Source of the DNA: Aureimonas populi
GTDB lineage: Bacteria > Pseudomonadota > Alphaproteobacteria > Rhizobiales > Rhizobiaceae
Assembly: GCF_017815515.1 (NCBI RefSeq)
Contig: NZ_CP072611.1
Location: 310,001-374,000, forward strand
Length of the DNA stretch: 64,000 nt
Direction: 5' to 3'
The translations under genes and the position numbers were made by a program. Positions 8,846 to 17,484 of this stretch are shown in pieces. Under the pieces are notes generated by a model, which searched no databases, was not told the origin of the DNA, and saw only the letters and a list, made by a program, of their open reading frames with translations. Position 1 is the stretch's first letter; each line of letters opens with the position of its first letter.

Positions 8846-9532
8846 CTAGGCACTGGGCTCACCGGCCTCCTTGCCCGCATATCCCGACAGGAAGAGGCGC
8901 ACGGCGGCGCGCACGGTCTCCTCCAGTTCGGCGCGCGTCACCAGCGGGGCCTCGTCGTCGAAGAGCGAACGGCGCACGAACCCCGCCCCCACGAGCTCGA
9001 TGAACTGCGACGCCGCCAGCGGAATATTGTCGATGGAGAGCCGCCCCGCCGCGACCGCCGCCCGCAGATAGGCCACCAGCAGCGAATGGGCGCGCGCGGG
9101 ACCGTCGCGGTAGAATTCCCGGCCGAGCGCGGGCATGCGGCTCGCCACCGCGATCACCGTGCGCTTGGCGTGGATCGCGGCCGGCGAGATGGAGAGTTCG
9201 GCAAGGCTGAGGCCGAAGCGGTAGAGGACCGTCTCGGGATGCAGCGTGTCGGCGAAGATGGGCCCGAGCCCGGCGAAATAACGCTCCCGCTCTTCCTCGA
9301 TCAGCGCCCGGAACAATTCCTCCTTCGACCGGTAATAGACATAGAGGGTCGATTTCGAGACGCCCGCCTCGCGCGTGATGTCGTTCATCGAAGCGCCGTC
9401 GAAGCCGCGTGACACGAAGACGCGCCGTGCGCCGTCGAGAATCTGCCGGCGCTTGACAGGGTCGTCGCCCGCCGCCGCGCGGCCCTCGCCGGCCGGCCCC
9501 GCTTTGCGCTCGATGGCTGCGATCCGGCTCAA
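8846..9532 (-). CDS. TetR/AcrR-family transcriptional repressor
   Basis: A DNA-binding regulator of 228 residues. The N-terminal TetR helix-turn-helix includes ASMNDITREAGVSKSTLYVYY, cut here only in description, followed by KEELF. The C-terminal two-thirds is the variable ligand-binding domain. TTG at 9532 is chosen because AAGGAG lies 9 nt upstream; no ATG starts near the HTH. It is divergent from the emrA-like and MFS genes, and a perfect 25-bp palindrome sits between them, so it probably represses the pump and relieves repression when it binds a pump substrate. Confidence 0.88.
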   Translation of the reverse strand: MSRIAAIERKAGPAGEGRAAAGDDPVKRRQILDGARRVFVSRGFDGASMNDITREAGVSKSTLYVYYRSKEELFRALIEEERERYFAGLGPIFADTLHPETVLYRFGLSLAELSISPAAIHAKRTVIAVASRMPALGREFYRDGPARAHSLLVAYLRAAVAAGRLSIDNIPLAASQFIELVGAGFVRRSLFDDEAPLVTRAELEETVRAAVRLFLSGYAGKEAGEPSA

Positions 9533-9622
9533 ATGGGAAGGCTCCTTTTCAACAAGACGAGAGGCCGCGCTGCCTCGGGCCCGGCCTCTATTGAAATGCC
9601 CACGGAGACTGGCTAAGTCAAC

Positions 9623-9647
9623 ATCGAACCGAACGGTTCGGTTCGAT
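9623..9647. promoter_or_regulatory. Perfect 25-bp palindrome, likely TetR-family operator
   Basis: ATCGAACCGAAC, a central G, then GTTCGGTTCGAT: two perfect 12-bp arms. It lies between the divergent tetR-like and emrA-like genes and ends 14 bp before the emrA-like start codon, where a bound repressor would block transcription. The palindrome is seen directly; the identity of the bound protein is inferred from context. Confidence 0.75.
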
Positions 9648-9661
9648 CGGGTGATGGCACG

Positions 9662-10879
9662 ATGCTTGATGACGTTTCCGAACGCGGCCGCTCCGCCGGC
9701 TCGCACGACACGCTGCGGGACGAGGCACGGGAGGGCTCGCCCGGCCCCGCCCCCTCGGCGCGGGGCGACGCCCCTCCCCCCGCGCAGGCGCCGTCCCGCC
9801 ACTCAGGGACGTTGAAGAAGGGCTTTGGGCTCGCCATGCTCCTCGCCGCGCTTTCGGCAGGGGCCTGGTATGGCCATGGCTGGTGGACGGACGGGCGCTT
9901 CCTCGTTTCCACGGACGACGCCTACATCGCCTCCGACATGGCAATCGTGACGCCCAAGATCACCGGCTACGTGGCCAGCGTGCCGGTGGTGGAGAACCAG
10001 GTGGTCAAGGCCAACGACCCGCTGGTGGAGATCGACCCGCTCGATTACCGCCTGCAGCTCGACGCGGCGAATGCCCGGATCGAGACGCAGCGCCTGGCCG
10101 TCGCCAGCATCGAGGCGCAACGCGCGGCGGCCGTGCAGCAGGTGGCGCAGGCCCGGGCGGACCGGCAGTCGGCTTCCTCGGTCGTCGACCAGGCGCAGCT
10201 CGACCGCGAGCGCGCCGAGGCGCTGTCGCAGTCGGGCGCGGGCGCCCGCGCGCCGCTGGACGCCGCCCGCGCGGCCGAGGCGCAGGCCCGCGCCAAGCTG
10301 GCCGGGGCCGACGCCGCCATTGGCGCCGCCGAGGCGAGTGTCACGGTTCTGGAGGCGCAGGCCAAACAGGCGCAGGCCCTCATCAAGGAGCTGGAGCTCA
10401 GCCGCGACATGGCCGCGCGCGACCTCTCCTTCACCACGCTGCGCGCGCCCTATGACGGCGTGGTCGGCAACCTTTCCGTGCAGACGGGCGACCTCGTCTC
10501 GCCGAGCCGGCAGCTCGCCGCCGTCGTTCCGCTGAACGCCAGCTACATCAACGCCAATTTCAAGGAAACGCAGTTGCACGAGATCGCGGTCGGCGAGACG
10601 GTGCGCATCGAGGCGGACGCCATTCCGGGGCTCGAGGTCAGCGGCACCGTGGTTTCGCTGTCGCCTGCCTCCGGCTCGGTCTTCTCGCTCCTGCCGCCCG
10701 AGAACGCCACCGGCAACTTCACCAAGATCGTCCAGCGCGTGCCGGTGCGCATCGCCATCGACGCGCCCGCCGATATCGCCACGCAATTGCGGCCCGGACT
10801 GTCCGTGACGGTGGCGGTGGACACGCGCACCGCACCGGCGGCGGGCGGCATCGACCTTTCGGCGGCCCGGCGCCCCTGA
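9662..10879 (+). CDS. HlyD/EmrA-family efflux periplasmic adaptor
   Basis: A membrane-fusion protein of 405 residues. It links an inner-membrane MFS pump to an outer-membrane channel. A Pro-rich cytoplasmic N-terminus (about 50 residues) is followed by one membrane anchor (residues about 55-72), the STDDAYI motif typical of EmrA, a biotinyl-lipoyl-like domain, a long Ala/Gln-rich coiled-coil hairpin (about residues 130-260) and a beta-barrel region. The next gene is its MFS partner, 42 nt downstream. No outer-membrane channel gene is in the window. Confidence 0.9.
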   Translation: MLDDVSERGRSAGSHDTLRDEAREGSPGPAPSARGDAPPPAQAPSRHSGTLKKGFGLAMLLAALSAGAWYGHGWWTDGRFLVSTDDAYIASDMAIVTPKITGYVASVPVVENQVVKANDPLVEIDPLDYRLQLDAANARIETQRLAVASIEAQRAAAVQQVAQARADRQSASSVVDQAQLDRERAEALSQSGAGARAPLDAARAAEAQARAKLAGADAAIGAAEASVTVLEAQAKQAQALIKELELSRDMAARDLSFTTLRAPYDGVVGNLSVQTGDLVSPSRQLAAVVPLNASYINANFKETQLHEIAVGETVRIEADAIPGLEVSGTVVSLSPASGSVFSLLPPENATGNFTKIVQRVPVRIAIDAPADIATQLRPGLSVTVAVDTRTAPAAGGIDLSAARRP

Positions 10880-10921
10880 CGGGGCACCCGCTCGCCCTTT
10901 CCTCGCAAGGCCACGAAACCC

Positions 10922-12517
10922 ATGTCCGTTCCTCCCCGGGCGGCGGCCCCGTCCGCCCCGATGCCGAGCGCGGCCCCGGATGCGATCCCCACCCGCCGGA
11001 TCGTGGCGTTCTTCGCCATGGTCTTCGGCATGTTCATGGCCATCCTCGACATCCAGATCGTCTCGGCCTCGCTGGCCGAGATCCAGGCCGGCCTCTCGGC
11101 CTCGTCCGACGAGATCGCCTGGGTGCAGACCGCCTATCTCATCGCCGAAGTGATCATGATCCCGCTCTCGGGCTTCCTCGCGCGGATGCTGTCGACGCGC
11201 ATCCTGTTCACGCTGGCGGCCGGCGGCTTCACCGCCGCCTCGGCCCTGTGCGCCACCGCCACCTCCATCGACCAGATGATCGTCTACCGGGCGCTTCAGG
11301 GCTTCATCGGCGGGGCGATGATCCCGAGCGTCTTCGCGGCCGCCTTCACCATCTTCCCGCCGTCCCGGCGCGCCTTCGTCTCGCCGATGATCGGGCTCGT
11401 GGCGACCCTCGCCCCCACCATCGGCCCCACGGTCGGCGGATATCTCAGCAACACTCTCTCCTGGCACTGGCTGTTTCTCGTCAACGTGCCCTTCGGCATC
11501 CTCGTTACGATCACCGTGTGGAACCTCGTCGACTTCGACGAGCCGGAGCTGTCGCTCTTCGGCAAATTCGACTGGCTGGGCCTTGCGGGCCTGGCCGCCT
11601 TCCTCGGCTCGCTGGAATACGTGCTGGAGGAAGGCCCGCTGAACGACTGGTTCGACGACCGCGCGATCTCGGTCTTCGCCGTGGTGACGGTGGCGGGGGC
11701 GATCCTCTTCTTCTACCGCTGCTTCGCGGCCAGGGAGCCGATCGTGGACCTGAGCGCCTTCGCGAACCGCAATTTCGCCTTCGGCTCGCTCTTCTCCTTC
11801 ATCATGGGCGTGGGCCTCTACGGGCTGACCTATCTCTACCCGGTCTATCTCTCGCGCATCCGGGGCTATGACAGCCTGATGATCGGCGAGACGATGTTCG
11901 TCTCGGGCGTGGCCATGTTCGTGACCGCGCCGGTCTCGGGCATCCTCTCGCGCAAGCTGGACCCGCGCGTGATGATGGCGGTCGGCTTTGCGGCCTTCGC
12001 GCTCGGCACATGGATGATAACCTCCCTGACGCAGGACTGGGACTTCCAGGAGCTTCTGATCCCGCAGATCCTGCGCGGCTTCGGCCTCATGATGGCGATG
12101 GTGCCGATCAACAACATCTCGCTCGGCTCGCTGCCGCCCGAGCGCCTCAAGGGCGCGTCGGGCCTCTTCAACCTCACGCGCAACCTGGGCGGCGCGGTGG
12201 GGCTTGCGGTGATCAACACCATGATCCAGGATCGCAGCGCCCTTCACTACGAGCGGCTGGCCGAGAGCGTGTCCTGGGGCCGCCGGATGGTGGACGACCG
12301 CATGGCCGAGATCGCCGCCTCGCTGGGAACCCACGGCGTGGACGGGCAGGCCGGCGCGACGGCGCGGATGGTGGACATCGTCCGCCAGCAGGCCAGCGTC
12401 ATGGCCTTCGCCGACATCTTCCTGACGCTGACCGCTCTCTTCGTCGCGCTTTGCGCCCTGACACTGTTCCTGAAAAAACCGCCCGTGGCGAGCGGCCCCG
12501 CGCCGTCGGCCCATTGA
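10922..12517 (+). CDS. DHA2-family (EmrB/QacA) MFS multidrug transporter
   Basis: A proton-driven drug efflux permease of 531 residues with about 14 hydrophobic segments, as expected for DHA2 transporters. It contains the motif-A-like loop LSGFLARMLSTR and the antiporter motif C-like stretch LAPTIGPTVGG. The early segment MFMAILDIQIVSASL with an acidic residue in TM1 is typical of EmrB. It forms a pair with the upstream EmrA-like adaptor and is probably under control of the divergent TetR protein. Substrates cannot be read from sequence. Confidence 0.92.
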   Translation: MSVPPRAAAPSAPMPSAAPDAIPTRRIVAFFAMVFGMFMAILDIQIVSASLAEIQAGLSASSDEIAWVQTAYLIAEVIMIPLSGFLARMLSTRILFTLAAGGFTAASALCATATSIDQMIVYRALQGFIGGAMIPSVFAAAFTIFPPSRRAFVSPMIGLVATLAPTIGPTVGGYLSNTLSWHWLFLVNVPFGILVTITVWNLVDFDEPELSLFGKFDWLGLAGLAAFLGSLEYVLEEGPLNDWFDDRAISVFAVVTVAGAILFFYRCFAAREPIVDLSAFANRNFAFGSLFSFIMGVGLYGLTYLYPVYLSRIRGYDSLMIGETMFVSGVAMFVTAPVSGILSRKLDPRVMMAVGFAAFALGTWMITSLTQDWDFQELLIPQILRGFGLMMAMVPINNISLGSLPPERLKGASGLFNLTRNLGGAVGLAVINTMIQDRSALHYERLAESVSWGRRMVDDRMAEIAASLGTHGVDGQAGATARMVDIVRQQASVMAFADIFLTLTALFVALCALTLFLKKPPVASGPAPSAH

Positions 12518-12688
12518 GGGCGGGGTGCGGGCGCCGCCGCGAGCGCCTCGACGATGACGCCGTTGCTTCACGAAAACCGAAAGCGCCGCGGTGAACCATG
12601 TGCCCAGGCTGTCGGCATCGGTGGCCCCATGCAGCGTCGCCCCGTGGCAGCCGCCCTCATGCTGCTGGCCGGGCTGTAGCGGCTGTCA

Positions 12689-13996
12689 TCAAGGGGCCGG
12701 CACGCTCGGGGAGACCGGCATGGGGCCGCCCGTCGCCGCGTCGGCGAAGGCGGGGTAGAGTGTGCCCTCCCGCAGGCGCGTGCGCACCGCCTCGTTGAAG
12801 CGCGCGGCGGGCCGCCCGTCGCCGTCCGGCGCCATGGGGTAGGCGAAGCCGGCGAACATCAACATGGCGAGCGCCTGGTTGAGAAGACCGGGCCGGCCGG
12901 CGAAGGGGGCGAGCCTTTCCAGTTCCCCGAACGGCGCGGGCCCGCGCGACAGGCGCGCCAGAAGCGGATCGAATGTCGCGGCGCCCCCGTCCACCGGACC
13001 CGCCCGCGTGGCGAAGACGAGCGGCCCGGCAACCGGGCTGCCCGGCTGCAGGCGGAAGGACAGGGCGCGCAGCGCCGCCAGATGCTCCCCCGCCTCCAGC
13101 GGCCGGGGGTCGCGCACATAGATGTCGCGGCGCAGGGACTGGTCGCGCGCGATGTCCTTGAGCGTCTCGCGCAGGGCGGGCGTCGCGGCCTTCGCAATGC
13201 TCGGCAGGGTCTGCGCCGGCAGCGAGAGCGCATCGACATTCTCCTCCGGCGAGGCGCTGCCGACGAAGCGGCAGCCGGCCGCCTCCATCCGGCCCATGAT
13301 GTCGGCGCTGTGCAGCGGCGTCCAGTCGGGACCCATGAATTCGTGGGCGAGAAAGGCCGGGCTTTCCGAAAGCAGATGGTCGAACGAGGCGGCGGCCTGC
13401 GGATGGGCGAGGAACAGCCCCGCCCCCTCCCGCATCCCCTCGAGCAGCGCCAGCCCCTCGGAAAGGCGCTGGTCGGAGCGGTTGCCCGGCGTGCCGGCAA
13501 GGCTCAGCGCCTTCTGCACGGAGCCGAAGACGGCCGCGCCCGGCTGCGCCGCGTAGTGGAGATAGGCCAGGCCACCCGGCGCCAGCGCCCGCTCGATGAA
13601 GCGGAAGATCGCCTCGCGGACCTGCGGAGAGACCCAGGACAGGACGCCGTGGACGATGACGAAGTCGAATTGCGGCAGCGTCGGTCGGGCCGCGAGTTCC
13701 CTGATATCGGCCTCCTCGACGGTCAGATTGGCAAGGCCCGCCTCGCCCGCGAGGTCCCGCGCATGGGCGATGTGGCGCGCGGAGGCATCGTAGCCCTGCA
13801 CCGTGGACGACGGCAGCGCGGCGGCCGTCAGCGCGCTGAAGAAGCCGGTGCCGCAGCCCAGATCGCAGATCCGAAGGCCCTCCAGCCTCGGCGCCTTCTG
13901 CCCCAGCGCGGCGAGAACGGCATTGAGCCAGACCGGCGAGGCCTCCCGATGGGCGGTGTGCACATAGGCGATATCGTCGACATAGGTGCTCGTCAT
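12689..13996 (-). CDS. SAM-dependent methyltransferase with C-terminal regulatory domain
   Basis: A 435-residue protein. The N-terminal class I methyltransferase fold has motif I DLGCGTG at residues 45-51, an acidic residue in GYDAS, and FDFVIVHGVLSWV as motif IV. The C-terminal half resembles the methyltransferase regulatory domain found with this type of N-terminal domain in proteobacteria. The substrate is unknown. It lies 84 nt downstream of the siderophore receptor gene on the same strand, with a stable stem-loop between them, so it may be partly co-transcribed. A role in siderophore use is only a context guess. Confidence 0.82.
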   Translation of the reverse strand: MTSTYVDDIAYVHTAHREASPVWLNAVLAALGQKAPRLEGLRICDLGCGTGFFSALTAAALPSSTVQGYDASARHIAHARDLAGEAGLANLTVEEADIRELAARPTLPQFDFVIVHGVLSWVSPQVREAIFRFIERALAPGGLAYLHYAAQPGAAVFGSVQKALSLAGTPGNRSDQRLSEGLALLEGMREGAGLFLAHPQAAASFDHLLSESPAFLAHEFMGPDWTPLHSADIMGRMEAAGCRFVGSASPEENVDALSLPAQTLPSIAKAATPALRETLKDIARDQSLRRDIYVRDPRPLEAGEHLAALRALSFRLQPGSPVAGPLVFATRAGPVDGGAATFDPLLARLSRGPAPFGELERLAPFAGRPGLLNQALAMLMFAGFAYPMAPDGDGRPAARFNEAVRTRLREGTLYPAFADAATGGPMPVSPSVPAP

Positions 13997-14027
13997 CGAG
14001 GAGAGGCCCCGCGTTTTCCGAAACGGC

Positions 14028-14057
14028 GGAAGCCGGCGGGGACGACCGCCGGCTTCC
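14028..14057 (-). terminator. Stem-loop between receptor and methyltransferase genes
   Basis: GGAAGCCGGCGG, a 6-nt loop, then CCGCCGGCTTCC: a perfect 12-bp stem starting 24 nt after the receptor stop. No run of T follows on the minus strand, so it could be a terminator, an attenuator or a transcript-stabilising hairpin that sets unequal expression of the two genes. Confidence 0.45.
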
Positions 14058-14080
14058 GTGAGACTGACTGGAGGATCGTA

Positions 14081-16321
14081 TCAGAAGGTCGCGCTGGCCC
14101 TCAGGTAGAAGGCCCGGCCCGGCTCGTTGAAGGTGGCGGCGCCGGCGCTGGTGCCGCTGCCCTGGCGGAACAGCCGCTCGTCGAAGATGTTGGTGACACC
14201 CGCGCCGAGGCGGAGATTCTCATGCGCCTCGAAGTCCACGCCGATATTCACGATCGTGTAGGGGTCGAGCGAATCGGTGTTGGCCTGCGCGTTGCCGGTC
14301 ACCACGTTGAGCGTCGGCGCTTCTGTCTTGCCATAGTGGGCGGCGGAGAGGACGAACTCCAGGCGATCCGTCGCCTGCCACTCCAGCGCGGTGTTGATCG
14401 TGTATTCGGGAACGAGCGAGAGCGGCTGGCCGGTCTGCTTGTCCTCCGACTCGATCATATAGGTGCCGTTGGTGCGCCAGTTCAGCGTGTCGAGAATGGG
14501 AACGAGAAGATTGCCTTCCAGCCCCGAGACCACCGCCTCCGGCGTGTTCTCCCACCGGAAGACGCGCGCCGTGCCGGTGGCGGCCGCCACCAGCGCCACC
14601 TGGTTGATGCCCGTGGTGATCCGGTCCTTGTAGTCGTTGTGGAAATAGGTGAGGCCCGCCGCCCAGCCACCATCATTGGTGTAGGCGATGCCGATCTCCT
14701 TGTTGACGCTGATCTCCGGATCGAGATCGGGATTGCCGAGCACGTAGCAGCCGCCGCCCAGGCTCCCGAGGCCGAAACCCGCCGGGCAGCCGTTGCCCAT
14801 CGTGTAGTAGAGATAGTTTTCGTTGAGCTGGTAGAGGTTCGGCGTCTTGAAGGCGCGCGCGATGCCCGCTTTCAGGCTGATCTCGTCGGTCAGGTCATAG
14901 GAGGCGTTCAGGCTCGGCGAGGCGTTGGCGCCGAACTCGGAATGGTAGTCGCCGCGGATGCCCGGCGTGAGGATGAGCTTGTCGGTGACGTAGATGTTGT
15001 CCTCGACATAGAGCGCATACAACTCAGAGGAGGCCTCGGTCTCGCGATCCGCCGGGTCGGCGGGCGTACCGAGGCCCGGAACGCCAGCCTGGAGGATCGA
15101 GATCGGATCGTCCAGCTTCTCGCCCCGGAATTCGGCGCCCAGCGTCACGTTCTGGTCGAACATCATCGTGACGGGGATGTTGGCCTCGGACTTGGCCGTC
15201 CAGTTCTGGAGCGTGATGACGCCCTTTTCCGCGCTGTCGGTGATGCGCCCCTCGGACGCACCCGCCGTGCCTTCCAGGAAGCGGTAGTTGCGCGTGTTCT
15301 CCCACTGCACGTAGCTGTTGGTGGTGCCCCAGCCATAGGTGCCGCGATGGGTGGTGGAAAGCGTGGTGCGGTAGAGCGTGTTGGTCTCCGCCCCCTCCCC
15401 CGCCAGTTGCTGGAGCAGATCGCTGACGCCGGCAAGCTGCCGGTCGCCTGTATAGATGTTGCCCTGGCGCGAATAGGCCGCTTCGAAGTCGAACTCGTTC
15501 TCGTCGTTGGCGTACCAGGTAAAGACGCCGCGCACGTCGCGGTTCTCCACGCCCTCGCGCCCGGCCGGCACGTCAGTGGAGACGAGGGCCGCATCGGCGT
15601 TGATGTCCGGGTCGTCCGCGCCCGTGCGGTTGTAGTTGCCGTAGATTCGGAAGGCGCCGTGCTGGCCGAGCGGACCGCCTGAGAAGACGTTCAGGCGGAC
15701 CGTCTTGCCTTCATCGGAATGCTGGGGAATGTTGACATAGGTCGAGACCGTCGTGCTCAGCGTCTCGGGGCGCTTGGTGATGATGTTCACCACGCCGCCG
15801 GATGCGCCCGAGCCGTAGCGGGCCGCCGCCGGGCCGCGCAGCACCTCGATGCGCTCCACCGCCTCGGGCGGAACCCAGTTGGTGTCGCCGCGCGTGTCGC
15901 GCTCGCCCGATCGGCCGTAGCGCACGGAGTTGCGCGAGAGCACGGGCTTGCCGTCGATGAGGATCAGCGTGTTCTCCGGCCCCATGCCGCGAATGTCGAT
16001 CTGGCGATTGTTGCCGCGCACGCCCGAGGCGGAATTGCCGGTGAGGTTCACGCCCGGCTGGCGGCGGATGATGTCGGAGAGATCGTTCGTCGCGGGCCGG
16101 CGCTCGATATCCTCGGCGGTGATCAGCGAGACGCCCGGCGCCTGCTTGAGCTGCTCGTCCGCCGAAAGGATGATCACCTCGTCGAGCGTGATCTCCGATT
16201 CAACGATCTCGCTTTCCTCGGCAGGCGTTTGCGCTTTCGCGCCGACCACGCCCAACTGCGTTACCGACAGAACCAGACCGAAAGCGGTCAGCGTACGGTT
16301 GAAGGGCGGCCATCTCTTCAT
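14081..16321 (-). CDS. TonB-dependent catecholate siderophore receptor (FepA/PfeA type)
   Basis: An outer-membrane receptor of 746 residues. A signal peptide (ending GVVGAKAQ) is followed by a TonB box-like DEVIILSA and the plug (LITAEDIERRPATNDLSDIIRR, split here for description). FepA-type features follow: GNNRQIDIRGMGPENTLILIDG and RGPAAARYGSGASGGVVNIIT. The barrel ends in YLRASATF with a terminal Phe. The motif set fits ferric-enterobactin-like receptors rather than haem receptors. ATG 16321 has AGGAG about 10 nt upstream. A TGA-N9-TCA palindrome lies 140 bp upstream, suggesting iron control. Confidence 0.9.
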   Translation of the reverse strand: MKRWPPFNRTLTAFGLVLSVTQLGVVGAKAQTPAEESEIVESEITLDEVIILSADEQLKQAPGVSLITAEDIERRPATNDLSDIIRRQPGVNLTGNSASGVRGNNRQIDIRGMGPENTLILIDGKPVLSRNSVRYGRSGERDTRGDTNWVPPEAVERIEVLRGPAAARYGSGASGGVVNIITKRPETLSTTVSTYVNIPQHSDEGKTVRLNVFSGGPLGQHGAFRIYGNYNRTGADDPDINADAALVSTDVPAGREGVENRDVRGVFTWYANDENEFDFEAAYSRQGNIYTGDRQLAGVSDLLQQLAGEGAETNTLYRTTLSTTHRGTYGWGTTNSYVQWENTRNYRFLEGTAGASEGRITDSAEKGVITLQNWTAKSEANIPVTMMFDQNVTLGAEFRGEKLDDPISILQAGVPGLGTPADPADRETEASSELYALYVEDNIYVTDKLILTPGIRGDYHSEFGANASPSLNASYDLTDEISLKAGIARAFKTPNLYQLNENYLYYTMGNGCPAGFGLGSLGGGCYVLGNPDLDPEISVNKEIGIAYTNDGGWAAGLTYFHNDYKDRITTGINQVALVAAATGTARVFRWENTPEAVVSGLEGNLLVPILDTLNWRTNGTYMIESEDKQTGQPLSLVPEYTINTALEWQATDRLEFVLSAAHYGKTEAPTLNVVTGNAQANTDSLDPYTIVNIGVDFEAHENLRLGAGVTNIFDERLFRQGSGTSAGAATFNEPGRAFYLRASATF

Positions 16322-16876
16322 GGCAAAATGTCTCCTAGCCCCGCAGGCAGGAGCCCACGGCAGCGCTGACGCAGTCGAGCGTATGTCGGGTGGATTTCGG
16401 CACGTCCCGGCCTCGCGGGCCGCTGCTGGTTGCTTACGCAGCCCGCCCCCGAATCTCAAGTTGAGTCCGCGACTCATGTTTCAGTGTGGCGGAATCAGGA
16501 TCGCAATGTGGCTTTGCCGCCACTTTCCTGGAATCATTCAAAAAAAAGCCGGCCGCCGGCGCATGCGGCGGCGAGGCCGGCGATCGACGCCCCATCACCG
16601 GCCCGGGAAGATCGCCCTGCCTCATCGAGACGGGCACACCCCTTCAGCTCGTCGATCCTCTCCGCACGCACCACCCGACAGCGACAGACAGGCCTTCGCC
16701 CCACTTCGCTCTGCCGGAAAGAATCCAGCGCGCCGGCCACCTCCCCTTAGAACCGCCGCTGCGAAGAACCGTGCGCCGCCAGCAGCGCAGGAAAACGCGC
16801 AAGGCGGACAAACGGCACCGAGCACATACATGCGGAGCGCCTCGCCCGGAAGCACATATATTTCAAAGGGATAAGC
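16322..16876. other. Intergenic region between siderophore receptor and tRNA-Thr
   Basis: 555 bp without a supportable gene. It holds the receptor's leader and promoter, the TGA-N9-TCA palindrome at 16462-16476 and an A-rich run near 16539-16546. Reading frames across it are short, change composition and carry no recognisable motifs. Confidence 0.5.
16462..16476. promoter_or_regulatory. TGA-N9-TCA palindrome (iron-responsive-operator-like)
   Basis: TGAGTCCGCGACTCA is a perfect inverted repeat of TGAGTC around CGC. It fits the TGA-N9-TCA architecture of the rhizobial iron-responsive operator bound by RirA. It lies 140 bp upstream of a siderophore receptor gene. Binding by RirA is inferred; a short palindrome of this form can also occur by chance. 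Confidence 0.45.
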
Positions 16877-16951
<75 letters not shown>

Positions 16952-17484
16952 GCTGGGGGGTGTTTCTCCGATTTCCGCCAATTCGTCAACCGGCATCCAC
17001 GCCCGCCGTGCAAGCTCCCGGCAACATTGGGCAGTGGGTCGCTCGGACGCGTGGCGGGCGGCGGGTCTTGGGAGCTGCCGAACGTCCCGCGTGGCCTTCG
17101 GCGCTTCGCGGCGCGTATCCCTTACAGGCAGGCTTCATTTCGTTGACATTTTCCGCGTCAATCACTTAGACCTCCCGAAATCGAGGATTCTGGACGGCTT
17201 CCGGAGGCGCTGTGTTCGGACGGAAGATCGTGAAGGCGGCCCCGGCGCGCGGGCCGGTGTCCGCCATGCGGCGCGCGGCCGGCGCCCGGCGGGCGGGCGG
17301 CGATCCTCGCCCGCCCGCTGGCAGCGGCCGTTTCGGGCGCGCGGCGCGGCCGGCCCGGAGCGAGCCGGCGGCGCGCTTGCAACGCGCCCGCTAAGAGAGC
17401 AGACCCGCCAGCGCCATCCAGAACCAGCGCCCATCGCCAAGCCACGCCATCCGAACGCGGATGCAACGGGAGGAAGGAACCTTC
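16952..17484. other. Intergenic region upstream of the SsuABC-like operon
   Basis: 533 bp with no supportable gene. TTGACA at 17143-17148 with TTAGAC 17 nt later is a possible promoter, and TTGAC...GTCAA arms overlap it. The stretch 17210-17395 is extremely GC-rich and could form strong structure. I looked for a thiamine riboswitch (CTGAGA and the downstream pyrophosphate-sensor core) because the next gene is NMT1/THI5-like, and found none. Confidence 0.4.

Noticed and set aside
12518..12688. Small gene between the MFS pump and the methyltransferase
   Set aside because: Short frames here have no ribosome-binding site and extend into the methyltransferase antisense.
13082..15682. 866-codon plus-strand open frame
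   Set aside because: It is antisense to the siderophore receptor and methyltransferase genes and has no family motif.
16952..17484. Thiamine riboswitch upstream of the NMT1/THI5-like transporter
   Set aside because: The conserved CTGAGA and pyrophosphate-sensor segments are not found.
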